Shown here piece after piece: positions 1-8,511 of a stretch of 39,628 bases of DNA (positions are counted from its first letter, which is position 1; each line of letters starts with the position of its first letter). The notes below the pieces were generated by a model. That model saw nothing but the letters and a program-made list of their open reading frames with translations, was not told where the DNA came from and searched no databases. Source of the stretch: CAYVGO01 sp964450725 (lineage in GTDB: Bacteria > Bacteroidota > Bacteroidia > Bacteroidales > UBA932); contig CAYVGO010000016.1 of the NCBI GenBank assembly GCA_964450725.1, positions 1 through 39,628 of the forward strand, written 5' to 3'. Made by a program: the position numbers and the translations under genes.

Positions 1-1293
1 ATCATAAGTATGAGTTGAATTCGTTGTTGTACCTGTGGCTGCGCTGTTGTTCTTATTATATACTACTGTATAAGTATTTGCAGTCCATCTGGCATATAAT
101 GTAATATTGTCAACCACCGTTCTGTTCTCAAAGTTCCATAATGTAGTATATGTATCATCTTCATACCATCCTGCAAAAGTATATCCGGTCTTTGTCGGGT
201 CAGTTTCAGGTTTGGTAACTTTTTCGCCTTGAGTTACTTTTTTCTGAGGTACATCGCTGCCGCCAGAAGTATTAAATGTAACGGTTTTTATCGGAGTCCA
301 TTTGGCATAAAGTGAAATATTTTGAGTAACTGTTCTGGTATCAAAGTTCCATAAGGTAGTACGTGCTGCATCTTCATACCAATTCTCAAATACAAATCCC
401 TCTTTTGTCGGGTTGGCTTCCGGTCTTGTAACTTTTTCGCCATTCTTTACAGTTACTGAAGTTACCGGACTGCCTCCGTCTGTCATAAAAGTAATTGTAT
501 GTAAAGCAATCCATTTGGCATAAAGTGTCATATCAGAGGTAACTTTATCTTCTGCAGTCCAAAGTATGGTAGCCGCCTGATCTTTACACCAGCCGACAAA
601 CTCATGGTTTGCTCTTGTAGGTGTAGTTCCTTCGGGCATGGAATTAGGATCTTGTGTTCCGTTGTGTGCTACTAATATAGAGGTTGTTTGTCCACGATCT
701 CCACCGTTAGGGTCAAGTGTAACAGTGTAAGAGTTAATATCCCACTTGGCATAAAGTGTCATACTTTGTGTTCCTACAACATCTTGGTCAAAATTCCACA
801 ATGTAAGCAATGCAACTTCTTTATACCATCCGACAAAGGCATAGCCCGGTTTTGTGGGGTCCTTCGGTTTGCTCACTTTTTCATTGGGTTTGATGATTTG
901 GTTCTTTTCGGCAGGAGTACCACCATTCAACTCAAATGTTACGATTTGAGAAACCGTAAAATTAACTGTTACCGTTTTGTTTCCGGTCATTGTTACAATG
1001 GCTAATGTTTTTGTATCATCTATCGGATTTCCGTCAATACCAGTCCACCCTTCCACTACAGCATTGGCATCAGGTGTTGCCTTTAAATAAAGTTTCATTC
1101 CCTTATCAATGGCCGATAGGTTATTGAAGGCTTTCGTACGCTCCTCATTTGAAAAGGCTTGTACTACACCTCCGTTACCGGCAGTGAGAGTCAGTTTAAA
1201 TCGTTCAGGTTTATCTTTCTCACAAGAAGTGAAAGAAAATGCTGCTGTCAAAAATAAGATGACTACAACAGGAATAAAAAATTTCTTTTTCAT
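1..1293 (-). CDS. InlB-repeat surface lipoprotein, C-terminus beyond window
   Basis: A single reading frame runs from an ATG at 1293 to the window edge (431 codons, no stop), so the C-terminus is missing. Residues 1-24 form a lipoprotein signal: Lys-rich start, hydrophobic core, and lipobox FTSC with Cys24 followed by EKDK. Residues about 32-113 resemble a divergent InlB B-repeat (GW motif, TVTVNF end). Four full Listeria-Bacteroides (Flg_new type) repeats follow at residues 118-185, 186-262, 263-333 and 334-404, each with a GG turn, a GW/NW-Y/C motif, LWNFD-like and LYAKW ends; a fifth begins at 405. The family is extracellular and lipid-anchored, with roles in adhesion or recognition that are mostly unproven. 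A matching -7 box lies 44 bp upstream. Function beyond surface display is not inferable. Confidence 0.88.
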   Translation of the reverse strand, partial: MKKKFFIPVVVILFLTAAFSFTSCEKDKPERFKLTLTAGNGGVVQAFSNEERTKAFNNLSAIDKGMKLYLKATPDANAVVEGWTGIDGNPIDDTKTLAIVTMTGNKTVTVNFTVSQIVTFELNGGTPAEKNQIIKPNEKVSKPKDPTKPGYAFVGWYKEVALLTLWNFDQDVVGTQSMTLYAKWDINSYTVTLDPNGGDRGQTTSILVAHNGTQDPNSMPEGTTPTRANHEFVGWCKDQAATILWTAEDKVTSDMTLYAKWIALHTITFMTDGGSPVTSVTVKNGEKVTRPEANPTKEGFVFENWYEDAARTTLWNFDTRTVTQNISLYAKWTPIKTVTFNTSGGSDVPQKKVTQGEKVTKPETDPTKTGYTFAGWYEDDTYTTLWNFENRTVVDNITLYARWTANTYTVVYNKNNSAATGTTTNSTHTYD

Positions 1294-1336
1294 ACTTTTT
1301 AATTTTAGTTTTAACATAAAAAATGAATAATTGCGG

Positions 1337-1344
1337 CAAAGGTA
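1337..1344 (-). promoter_or_regulatory. -7 promoter element for the InlB-repeat lipoprotein
   Basis: The minus strand reads TACCTTTG, a perfect match to the Bacteroidota TAnnTTTG -7 box, 44 bp before the start codon. The bases after it (CCGC) match those after the str and rpmC promoters. No clear TTG -33 box is visible at about 20 bp upstream. Confidence 0.6.
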
Positions 1345-1650
1345 TAACGCATATTTAATACGACTTTCTTACGCTGCATAGTAATTAACACTTTAAGTAG
1401 TCGTTAACGATTCTGAGTAATTGAAAATCCTTGATTTACGATATACTTTTGATGAATATTACTCTGGTTTATATATCCTTGCATCAAAAGAAAATAGTAA
1501 TAACTCAAAAAAATGCAATTTTCGTCTTTTCTTTCAAATTCTCAATATTCAAAATAGCCATACATCAAACTTTGATGTTAATTGTTCTTTTATTGCTGTT
1601 CAATAAAATGAATAAGGCAAACGTAGCATGGAAAATTAAAGTATAAAAAC

Positions 1651-1702
1651 TTCTCAGTTCAAGAAACAATGTATATAGCACTATTGTTTATTAAACTGAG
1701 AA
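1651..1702. repeat. Nested perfect inverted repeat (9 bp + 7 bp)
   Basis: TTCTCAGTT (1651-1659) pairs with AACTGAGAA (1694-1702), and AAACAAT (1664-1670) pairs with ATTGTTT (1683-1689). The two stems are separated by a symmetrical 4x4 internal loop and capped by a 12-nt loop. It lies just beyond the galK terminator. It is flanked on both sides by TATAAAAA-like sequence. Confidence 0.75.
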
Positions 1703-1710
1703 TATAAAAA

Positions 1711-1741
1711 TCCCCCGAAAATGCCACTTACTTTCGGGGGA
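1711..1741 (-). terminator. Rho-independent terminator of galK
   Basis: A 10-bp perfect stem, TCCCCCGAAA (1711-1720) with TTTCGGGGGA (1732-1741), has an 11-nt loop. On the minus strand it is followed at once by a TTTTTATATT tract. It lies 25 bp past the galK stop, as expected for the end of the DUF1080-galK unit. Confidence 0.88.
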
Positions 1742-1765
1742 ATACAGTAAAGTCAATTCTTATTT

Positions 1766-2908
1766 TTACAATTTTCTTGCTCCTTCGTTGATAGATACAG
1801 GATAAACTTTCGGTGCTTTGCCGAATTTTGCTTCAAATTCTTTTACCGCAGTGGCTAAAAAAGCATCGTATTTATTGTCTGGCACTAAATTGATTGTGCA
1901 GCCTCCAAATCCACCACCCATGACCCGTGACCCTGTAACGCCGCATTTTTTCGCAATGTCATTCAAAAAGTCTAACTCATCACAACTTACTTCGTACAAT
2001 TTGCTCATTCCGTGATGAGTTCCATACATTTTTTCGCCTACCGTTTCATAATCACCTTTTTTTAACGCTTCACAAGCACTTAACAATCGGGATACTTCTT
2101 CAATAACATATTCGGCACGCATATAATCTTCGGTACTCACTTTATTTTTTACTTCTTGCAACATATCCATGTTTGCATCGCGTAAAAATTCTACTTTCGG
2201 GTGATTTTTACGAATTTCTGCTGCAACACGTTCACAACTTTCTCTGCGCTTGTTGTATGCAGATGACGCTAACTCATGCTTTACACAAGAGTCAATCAAT
2301 ACCAATTTGTAACCTTTAGGATCAAAAGGAACGTACTCATATTCCAAAGACCGACAATCTAATCGAATTAAATGTCCGCTTTTTCCGAAAAGTGAAGCAA
2401 ATTGATCCATAATTCCACATTTTACACCAACATAGTTATGCTCTGTGGCTTGTCCTATTTTTGCTAATTCAAATTTTTCAAATTGTAATTTAAATATATC
2501 ATTTAATGCAAAACCGAATACACTTTCCAAAGCCGCCGATGACGACAATCCGGCTCCCAAAGGAACATTACCCGCAAATACGGCATTAAATCCTTGTGGT
2601 GTTTTTCCACGTTTTATCATTTCTCTGACAACACCAAACACATATTTCGCCCAGCCTTCAGTCGGTTTATCTTCTTCGTTCATGCCAAAAGTCGCAGAGG
2701 CATTATAATCCATTGAAAATAAATTTATTTTTGCAGAGTTGTTCGGAGTAATGGCAACCATCATTCCTTTGTCAATGGCTCCGGGTAAAACAAATCCGCC
2801 GTTATAATCGGTATGTTCTCCGATAAGATTGATACGACCGGGTGAAAAGTAAACAGAAAATTGATTTCCATAAAGTTCAGTAAACTTTTTTTCTATTGCA
2901 GACTTCAT
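1766..2908 (-). CDS. galK: Galactokinase
   Basis: This 380-residue GHMP-family kinase phosphorylates galactose to galactose-1-phosphate, the first committed step of the Leloir pathway, in the cytoplasm. All three family motifs are present. The galactokinase signature GRINLIGEHTDYNGG is at residues 24-38. The ATP-binding GAGLSSSAALE is at 118-128. The glycine-rich MGGGFGGCT is at 330-338. The catalytic base Asp168 (GIMDQ) and Arg25 are retained. Length fits the family. It starts 39 bp after the stop of the DUF1080 gene, so the two are probably co-transcribed, with the terminator at 1711-1741 closing the unit. No galactose transporter, epimerase or galT is next to it here. Confidence 0.97.
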   Translation of the reverse strand: MKSAIEKKFTELYGNQFSVYFSPGRINLIGEHTDYNGGFVLPGAIDKGMMVAITPNNSAKINLFSMDYNASATFGMNEEDKPTEGWAKYVFGVVREMIKRGKTPQGFNAVFAGNVPLGAGLSSSAALESVFGFALNDIFKLQFEKFELAKIGQATEHNYVGVKCGIMDQFASLFGKSGHLIRLDCRSLEYEYVPFDPKGYKLVLIDSCVKHELASSAYNKRRESCERVAAEIRKNHPKVEFLRDANMDMLQEVKNKVSTEDYMRAEYVIEEVSRLLSACEALKKGDYETVGEKMYGTHHGMSKLYEVSCDELDFLNDIAKKCGVTGSRVMGGGFGGCTINLVPDNKYDAFLATAVKEFEAKFGKAPKVYPVSINEGARKL

Positions 2909-2947
2909 AAATTTGATATTAAAATAAGTATTGAGATAATTAAAGAG

Positions 2948-4219
2948 TTATAGTGTTTTTAGTTTGATATTTTTCCAAAGAACTCTAATTCCGCCACCGT
3001 CGTGAATTTGTAATGCTATACGACCTTGTCCTTTTCCTATTTTTTCGTCAGTGAAACTAACCATTTCATTGCCGTTTAGCCAAGAAGTTAACTTATTGCC
3101 AACAACTCTGATTTTCATAGTATTCCAATCATTTTCTTTTAACAGTTCTTCCTTTTCTTTAGGAATTTGTATCAGCCACCCTCTTCCATAAGACTCGTAA
3201 ACTCCACCCGTTCCATGTCCTTTGGGTGCAACTTCGACTTGCCAACCATTAATTTTCACACCTTCTTCAATGAAAGACCGAATAAAAACTCCGGAGTTAC
3301 CATCTGCTTCCTGTTTAAATTCTAAAGTCAACTCATAGTCATCATAATACTGACGCGTGGCTAAATAACCATATTCTTTTTTCTCACCACTTTCACACAC
3401 CAATAACCCATCTTCAACATACCATTTTTCATTGCCGTATATTTCCCAACCGTTCAAATCTTTACCGTTAAATAAAACGAATTCGCTCTTTTTACGAGGT
3501 AATGTTTTTACTTTTAAATTTCTGAATTGAGTTTTATCTCCATGATCTTGTAAACAAAAAACTCCTTTAGTACCCAAACCATATTCCGGAGCGGAAGTCC
3601 ATTTGCCACTATTTTTTTTAGCAAACCAATCTTCATTCCAAGCAGTAAAGGAAAGAATTTTTTCTCCGTTTAACCAATGTTCTACTTGACCATTGTCGAA
3701 GACAATTTTAGAAGTATTCCATTCACCGTAGGGTTTTAACTTTAATTTTTTAGGATCAGCAACGTACATGGCATAATCAGCACCACATTGTTGCCACTCC
3801 TCTAACTTACCTGGAAAGTTTTCATTGTCAATCATTTGATACTCCGGACCGGTTACATAAGGAACTTTAAATTGTGGACGCTCTATCACATGGTAAAGAA
3901 ATCCGCTGTTTCCGCCTTTGGATACTTTCCAATCCCATGAAACAATGAAATTTTCGTAAATTTTGTCCGTTACAATGTAGCCACTGGCATCACTTCCGCC
4001 GCCTTGAGCATAAATTGTACCTTCATTTACTACCCAGTTGGGTGATAACTCACCCTTTTTGTTGTAATCGTGCCAACCATTCATGGTTTTGCCATCAAAA
4101 AGTAATTGCCAACCTTCAGCAATCTCTTTTTTTGATAGTACATTATGTTTTTGTGCAAATAGGTCATTTAGACTACCCAAAAGAACAAATGCTAAAAAAG
4201 ATAGAAAGATATTTTTCAT
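2948..4219 (-). CDS. Two-domain DUF1080 (3-keto-glycoside hydrolase-like) secreted protein
   Basis: This 423-residue protein begins with a signal peptide (residues 1-22, ending LFAQ). Two tandem DUF1080/PF06439 domains follow: about 33-238 and about 245-423. Each begins with a W-x-LFDGK or FVLFNGKDLNGWE motif, followed by an N-SG-(F/V)-(L/F) motif, a Y/Q-V/M-centred strand, a WN-T/S-K/M motif and a WLNG motif. PF06439 is now named 3-keto-disaccharide hydrolase; members have a lectin-like beta-sandwich fold. The product is probably periplasmic or surface exposed and may act on modified glycosides; the substrate cannot be read from sequence. It is first in the unit with galK. The start is supported by the signal peptide and the promoter 35 bp upstream. 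Confidence 0.85.
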   Translation of the reverse strand: MKNIFLSFLAFVLLGSLNDLFAQKHNVLSKKEIAEGWQLLFDGKTMNGWHDYNKKGELSPNWVVNEGTIYAQGGGSDASGYIVTDKIYENFIVSWDWKVSKGGNSGFLYHVIERPQFKVPYVTGPEYQMIDNENFPGKLEEWQQCGADYAMYVADPKKLKLKPYGEWNTSKIVFDNGQVEHWLNGEKILSFTAWNEDWFAKKNSGKWTSAPEYGLGTKGVFCLQDHGDKTQFRNLKVKTLPRKKSEFVLFNGKDLNGWEIYGNEKWYVEDGLLVCESGEKKEYGYLATRQYYDDYELTLEFKQEADGNSGVFIRSFIEEGVKINGWQVEVAPKGHGTGGVYESYGRGWLIQIPKEKEELLKENDWNTMKIRVVGNKLTSWLNGNEMVSFTDEKIGKGQGRIALQIHDGGGIRVLWKNIKLKTL

Positions 4220-4253
4220 GAAATATTAAATATTAGTTAATGATACAATTCGA

Positions 4254-4284
4254 CAAAGTTACGATTTTTATACTAAAAAGCAAA
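4254..4284 (-). promoter_or_regulatory. Promoter of the DUF1080-galK unit
   Basis: On the minus strand, TTTG (4284-4281) is followed after 19 bp by TAACTTTG (4261-4254), matching the Bacteroidota -33/-7 arrangement. It fires away from the str promoter 130 bp away, so this intergenic region is divergent. Confidence 0.75.
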
Positions 4285-4388
4285 ACGAAAACTGTGAATA
4301 AAATTACTTACTCAATGAATAATAAAGACTACAAACCAATAAAAAAAGCTAAATCACCTACTATACTGAATTTAAAAAGAAGAGGTTG

Positions 4389-4419
4389 TTGTGTATGTAA
4401 AAAAAAAGGATTACCTTTG
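4389..4419 (+). promoter_or_regulatory. Promoter of the str-S10 ribosomal cluster
   Basis: TTG (4389-4391), a 20-bp spacer containing an A-tract, then TACCTTTG (4412-4419): a full match to the Bacteroidota housekeeping promoter. The bases after it read CCGCCC. The inferred leader before rpsL is only about 45 nt, too short for an elaborate autoregulatory structure. Confidence 0.85.
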
Positions 4420-4467
4420 CCGCCCAATTCGTAGCACTAAAGATTTATATCATATTATTTAATATTT

Positions 4468-4872
4468 ATGCCAACTATTCAACAGTTAGTAAGGAAAGGA
4501 CGAGAAAAAATGGAGAAAAAAAGCAAATCAATTGCTTTAGAAGCTTGTCCTCAAAGACGTGGAGTATGTGTACGTGTATATACAACTACTCCAAAGAAAC
4601 CAAACTCGGCAATGCGTAAAGTTGCCCGTGTACGATTGACCAACACAAAAGAAGTGAATGCTTATATACCGGGTGAAGGACATAACTTACAAGAACACTC
4701 AATTGTACTTGTTCGGGGTGGTCGTGTAAAAGATTTGCCGGGAGTGAGATACCACCTTATACGTGGAGCCTTGGATACAGCTGGAGTAGAAAACAGAAAG
4801 CAAGGAAGGTCACTTTATGGAACTAAGAGACCGAAACCCGGTGCAGTTGCTGCTCCTGCAAAGAAAAAATAG
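4468..4872 (+). CDS. rpsL: Ribosomal protein uS12
   Basis: This is a component of the 30S decoding centre, 134 residues. The conserved TPKKPNS loop is at 41-47 and GRVKDLPG at 86-92. Lys43, Lys88 and Pro91 (E. coli numbering) are the sensitive-type residues, so no classical streptomycin-resistance substitution is seen. The C-terminus has a short Ala/Lys-rich extension (PGAVAAPAKKK). It is the first gene after the str promoter and 30 bp ahead of rpsG. Confidence 0.98.
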   Translation: MPTIQQLVRKGREKMEKKSKSIALEACPQRRGVCVRVYTTTPKKPNSAMRKVARVRLTNTKEVNAYIPGEGHNLQEHSIVLVRGGRVKDLPGVRYHLIRGALDTAGVENRKQGRSLYGTKRPKPGAVAAPAKKK

Positions 4873-4902
4873 TTAAGAATTTAATTTTTACATAAAAGTT
4901 CA

Positions 4903-5379
4903 ATGAGAAAAGCAAAACCACAAAAAAGAATTCTACTTCCTGACCCCAAATTTGGAGACATTTTAGTTACCAGATTTGTGAATAATTTAATGTATCAGGG
5001 AAAGAAGAGTATTGCCTACGGTATTTTTTATGAGTCATTAGACATTGTAGGTGAGAAGATGAAAGACAGTGAGTTAAAACCGTTGGAGATTTTTAAAAGA
5101 GCCTTAGAGAACATTACCCCTCAAATTGAGGTGAAAAGCCGTCGTATTGGAGGTGCAAACTTTCAAGTTCCTACGATGATTGCTGCTGATCGTAAAATTT
5201 CCTTGAGTGTGAAAAATATTATTAAATATGCTCGATTACGCAATGGTAAAACGATGGCTGAAAAATTAGCATCAGAATTTTTATCAGCGTATAATAATGA
5301 AGGCGGTGCTTTTAAACGTAAGGAAGATATGCACAAAATGGCAGAAGCGAATAAAGCTTTTGCCTATTTTAAATTTTAA
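4903..5379 (+). CDS. rpsG: Ribosomal protein uS7
   Basis: This 30S head-assembly protein binds the 3' major domain of 16S rRNA and lies near the E site. It has 158 residues, matching the usual bacterial length. The N-terminal RKAKPQKR basic segment and the RRIGGANFQVP motif are typical. It follows rpsL in the str order and ends 11 bp before fusA. Confidence 0.98.
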   Translation: MRKAKPQKRILLPDPKFGDILVTRFVNNLMYQGKKSIAYGIFYESLDIVGEKMKDSELKPLEIFKRALENITPQIEVKSRRIGGANFQVPTMIAADRKISLSVKNIIKYARLRNGKTMAEKLASEFLSAYNNEGGAFKRKEDMHKMAEANKAFAYFKF

Positions 5380-5390
5380 GAAAATACTGA

Positions 5391-7511
5391 ATGGGACGCG
5401 ATTTAAGATTTACACGTAATATTGGTATCATGGCTCACATTGATGCCGGAAAAACAACAACCAGTGAACGTATTCTTTTTTATACGGGAAAAACACATAA
5501 AATCGGAGAGGTACATGAAGGTGCTGCGACAATGGATTGGATGGTACAAGAGCAAGAAAGAGGAATTACCATTACATCTGCCGCTACAACTACTTTTTGG
5601 AACTACGAAGATAAAACTTATCAAATTAATTTAATTGATACTCCCGGGCACGTTGATTTTACTGTTGAAGTAGAACGTTCTTTAAGGGTGTTAGATGGAA
5701 CGGTTGCTACTTTTTGTGCAGTAGGAGGAGTAGAACCTCAATCGGAAACTGTTTGGCGTCAATCAGAGAAATATAGTGTTCCGAAGATTGCTTATGTAAA
5801 CAAAATGGATAGAACCGGCGCTGATTACTTTAACGTAGTTAATGAGGTACGTGAGAAATTAGGTGCAAATCCTGTCCCAATTGTTTTACCAATTGGAGCC
5901 GAAGACAAATTTGATGGTATTATTGATTTAGTAACCAATAAAGCCTATTACTTTGATCCAAACAGTAAAGAAGTTATTAATTATACTATCAAAGATGTTC
6001 CTGAGGATATGAAAGAGATGGCCGATGAATGGAGAGGGAAATTGATAGAGGCAATTGCCGAATATAATGATGATTTATTAGAAAAGTTTTTTGATAATCC
6101 TGATTCTATTACAGAGCAAGAAATTATAGATACTATACGTAAAGCCACCATTGGTATGTCTATCGTCCCAATGACTTGCGGAGCTTCTTTTAAAAATAAA
6201 GGAGTACAGTATTTATTAGACGCTGTGATTCGATATTTACCAAGTCCTTTAGATAAAGGTAATGTTATTGGAACACATCCTGAAACAGGAGAAGAAATAG
6301 AACGTAAGCCGTTAGATAGTGAGCCGTTTTGTGGATTGGCTTTTAAGATTGCTACTGATCCTTATGTGGGTAGATTAGCTTTTGTACGTGCTTATTCCGG
6401 ACGTTTAGATGCTAACTCTTATGTCTATAATTCTCGTTCCGGAAAAAAAGAACGTATTTCAAGATTATATCAAATGCACTCTAATAAACAAAATCCTATT
6501 GAATATTTAGAAGCTGGAGATATTGGGGCATGTGTGGGATTTAAAGATTTGAGAACCGGAGATACTATTTGTTTGGAAAATAAACCCATCCTTTTGGAGT
6601 CAATGTCTTTTCCTGATCCTGTGATTGGATTAGCCATTGAGCCTAAAAGTCAAAAAGATTTGGATAAATTAGGGATAGCATTGGGTAAATTATCTGAGGA
6701 AGACCCTACTTTTAGTGTAAGAGGAGATGAGGAAACCGGACAAACTGTAATTAGTGGAATGGGTGAATTGCATCTTGAAATTATCGTAGATAGATTGAAG
6801 CGAGAATTTGGAGTAGAAATTAGCCAGGGAGCACCTCAAGTAAATTATAAAGAATCTATTAAGTCTTTTGTTGAACATAGAGAAGTATTTAAGAAACAAA
6901 CAGGAGGTAGAGGTAAATTTGCCGACATTATTTTTGAGATAGGCCCTGCTGATGAAGGAGTTACAGGATTACAATTTGTAGATGTTGTAAAAGGTGGAAA
7001 TATACCTCGAGAATACATTCCTTCTGTTGAAAAGGGTTTTAAAGCCGCTATGGCAAATGGAGTTTTAGCGGGATATGAAGTTCCGAACATGAAGGTAACT
7101 TTAAAAGATGGTTCGTTCCACCCGGTGGACTCAGATTCACTTTCATTTGAAATTTGTGCCCGTGCCGCATTTAGACACGCTTGTCCTAAAGCTTCGCCGG
7201 TATTGATGGAGCCGATTATGTCTTTGGAAGTTGTTACTCCTGAGGAATACATGGGAGATATTATTGGAGACTTGAATAAACGTAGAGGACAAATTCAAAA
7301 TATGGACAGCCGAGGTAATGCACGTGTGATTAAGGCTAAAGTCCCACTTTCAGAGCAGTTTGGATACATTACAGTGTTGAGAACATTAAGTTCTGGACGT
7401 GCTACGTCAACTATGGAATTTTCACATTATTCAGAAGTTCCGGCTGCTTTGGCTAAGGATATTATTGAAAAATCTTCAGGGAAAGTGAAGAAAATAATGG
7501 AACAAGAGTAG
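5391..7511 (+). CDS. fusA: Elongation factor G
   Basis: This translational GTPase drives tRNA-mRNA translocation and, with RRF, ribosome recycling. It has 706 residues. G1 AHIDAGKTT is at 15-23, the switch-I RGITITSAAT region near 58-66, G3 DTPGHVDF at 83-90 and G4 NKMD at 137-140; domains II-V follow at normal length. It is followed 25 bp later by rpsJ, not by tuf, so the classical rpsL-rpsG-fusA-tuf order is shortened and the str and S10 operons are joined. Confidence 0.98.
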   Translation: MGRDLRFTRNIGIMAHIDAGKTTTSERILFYTGKTHKIGEVHEGAATMDWMVQEQERGITITSAATTTFWNYEDKTYQINLIDTPGHVDFTVEVERSLRVLDGTVATFCAVGGVEPQSETVWRQSEKYSVPKIAYVNKMDRTGADYFNVVNEVREKLGANPVPIVLPIGAEDKFDGIIDLVTNKAYYFDPNSKEVINYTIKDVPEDMKEMADEWRGKLIEAIAEYNDDLLEKFFDNPDSITEQEIIDTIRKATIGMSIVPMTCGASFKNKGVQYLLDAVIRYLPSPLDKGNVIGTHPETGEEIERKPLDSEPFCGLAFKIATDPYVGRLAFVRAYSGRLDANSYVYNSRSGKKERISRLYQMHSNKQNPIEYLEAGDIGACVGFKDLRTGDTICLENKPILLESMSFPDPVIGLAIEPKSQKDLDKLGIALGKLSEEDPTFSVRGDEETGQTVISGMGELHLEIIVDRLKREFGVEISQGAPQVNYKESIKSFVEHREVFKKQTGGRGKFADIIFEIGPADEGVTGLQFVDVVKGGNIPREYIPSVEKGFKAAMANGVLAGYEVPNMKVTLKDGSFHPVDSDSLSFEICARAAFRHACPKASPVLMEPIMSLEVVTPEEYMGDIIGDLNKRRGQIQNMDSRGNARVIKAKVPLSEQFGYITVLRTLSSGRATSTMEFSHYSEVPAALAKDIIEKSSGKVKKIMEQE

Positions 7512-7536
7512 AATTACATAATAGTTAATTATAATT

Positions 7537-7842
7537 ATGAATCAAAGAATACGTATAAAATTAAAATCGTATGACCACAATTTAGTGGATAAATCATCTG
7601 AAAAGATTGTTAAAACAGTAAAGGTTACCGGAGCGACAGTCAGTGGTCCGATACCTTTGCCTACCCGTAAACAAATTTTTACGGTGAATAGGGCTACTTT
7701 TGTCAACAAAAAATCGCGTGAACAATTTCAATTGTGTACTTACAAAAGGTTATTGGATATTTATGGGTCTTCAGCCAAAACAGTAGATGCACTTATGAAG
7801 TTAGAATTGCCAAGTGGGGTAGAAGTTGAAATTAAAGTCTAA
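7537..7842 (+). CDS. rpsJ: Ribosomal protein uS10 (NusE)
   Basis: This 30S head protein (101 residues) is also the NusE partner of NusB and NusG in transcription antitermination and coupling. The extended loop motif GPIPLPTRK is at about 37-45, and the RLLDIYG end is conserved. It opens the S10 portion. No separate promoter is visible in the 25-bp gap after fusA, so it depends on read-through from the str promoter. Confidence 0.98.
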   Translation: MNQRIRIKLKSYDHNLVDKSSEKIVKTVKVTGATVSGPIPLPTRKQIFTVNRATFVNKKSREQFQLCTYKRLLDIYGSSAKTVDALMKLELPSGVEVEIKV

Positions 7843-7878
7843 GAATTATATCATTTTAAATATTTAATAATAGTAAAC

Positions 7879-8508
7879 ATGGCAGGAATTATTGGAAAAA
7901 AAGTTGGCATGACCTCTGTTTTTGATGCCGAAGGCAAGAATTTACCTTGTACGGTAATAGAGGCTGGACCATGTGTTGTTACGCAAGTTAAAACGTCCGA
8001 AAAAGATGGTTATTCGGCTCTGCAACTTGCCTATGACGATAAAAAAGAGAAAAGAACAGCAAAATCAATGTTAGTTCATTTCAAAAAAGCAAATTGCTCA
8101 CCTAAAAGAAAATTAGTAGAATTTGAAACATTTCAAGGAACCGAAAATAAAGAGTTTTCGTTAGGAGATTTGGTAACAGTAGATCTTTTTCAAGAAGGTG
8201 AATTTGTTGATGTACAAGGAGTATCTAAAGGAAAAGGATTTCAAGGCCCTGTACGCAGACACAACTTCAGGGGAGTAGGTAGTGCTACTCACGGACAACA
8301 CAATCGTTTGAGAGCACCCGGTTCTATGGGAGCATCATCTTATCCATCAAGAGTACTTAAAGGAAAAAAATTGGGTGGACGTATGGGATGTGATAAAGTA
8401 ACAATGATTAACTTAAAGGTTATCAAATTAGTCCCCGAAAGTAATCTTATTATTGTAAAAGGTTCTGTACCCGGAGCCAAAGGTTCTTACTTAGTAATAC
8501 AAAAATAA
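7879..8508 (+). CDS. rplC: Ribosomal protein uL3
   Basis: This early 50S assembly protein reaches the peptidyl-transferase centre. It has 209 residues. MAGIIGKKVGMT at the N-terminus and the loop GSATHGQHNRLRAPGSMG at about 135-152 are diagnostic; the Gln in HGQ is the residue methylated by PrmB in other bacteria. It ends 3 bp before rplD, so the two are probably translationally coupled. Confidence 0.98.
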   Translation: MAGIIGKKVGMTSVFDAEGKNLPCTVIEAGPCVVTQVKTSEKDGYSALQLAYDDKKEKRTAKSMLVHFKKANCSPKRKLVEFETFQGTENKEFSLGDLVTVDLFQEGEFVDVQGVSKGKGFQGPVRRHNFRGVGSATHGQHNRLRAPGSMGASSYPSRVLKGKKLGGRMGCDKVTMINLKVIKLVPESNLIIVKGSVPGAKGSYLVIQK

Positions 8509-8511
8509 CGT

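Larger units (their letters stand above)
1294..1765. other. Intergenic region without a supported gene
   Basis: This 472-bp AT-rich stretch separates galK from the lipoprotein gene. It holds the lipoprotein promoter (1337-1344), a nested inverted repeat (1651-1702) and the galK terminator (1711-1741). Short open frames at 1421-1646 have no recognisable composition or start context, so I do not call them genes. Confidence 0.7.

Noticed and set aside
688..1330. Plus-strand open frames of 105 and 73 codons inside the InlB-repeat gene
   Set aside because: They lie antisense to a continuous 431-codon frame with clear repeats and a lipobox, so they are shadows.
1421..1646. Two overlapping plus-strand frames of 61 and 71 codons
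   Set aside because: They lie in AT-rich intergenic DNA, have no promoter, no recognisable domain, and compete with one another in different frames.
4240..4434. A 64-codon frame before rpsL
   Set aside because: It overlaps both divergent promoters, including the str -7 box at its 3' end, so it is unlikely to be translated.
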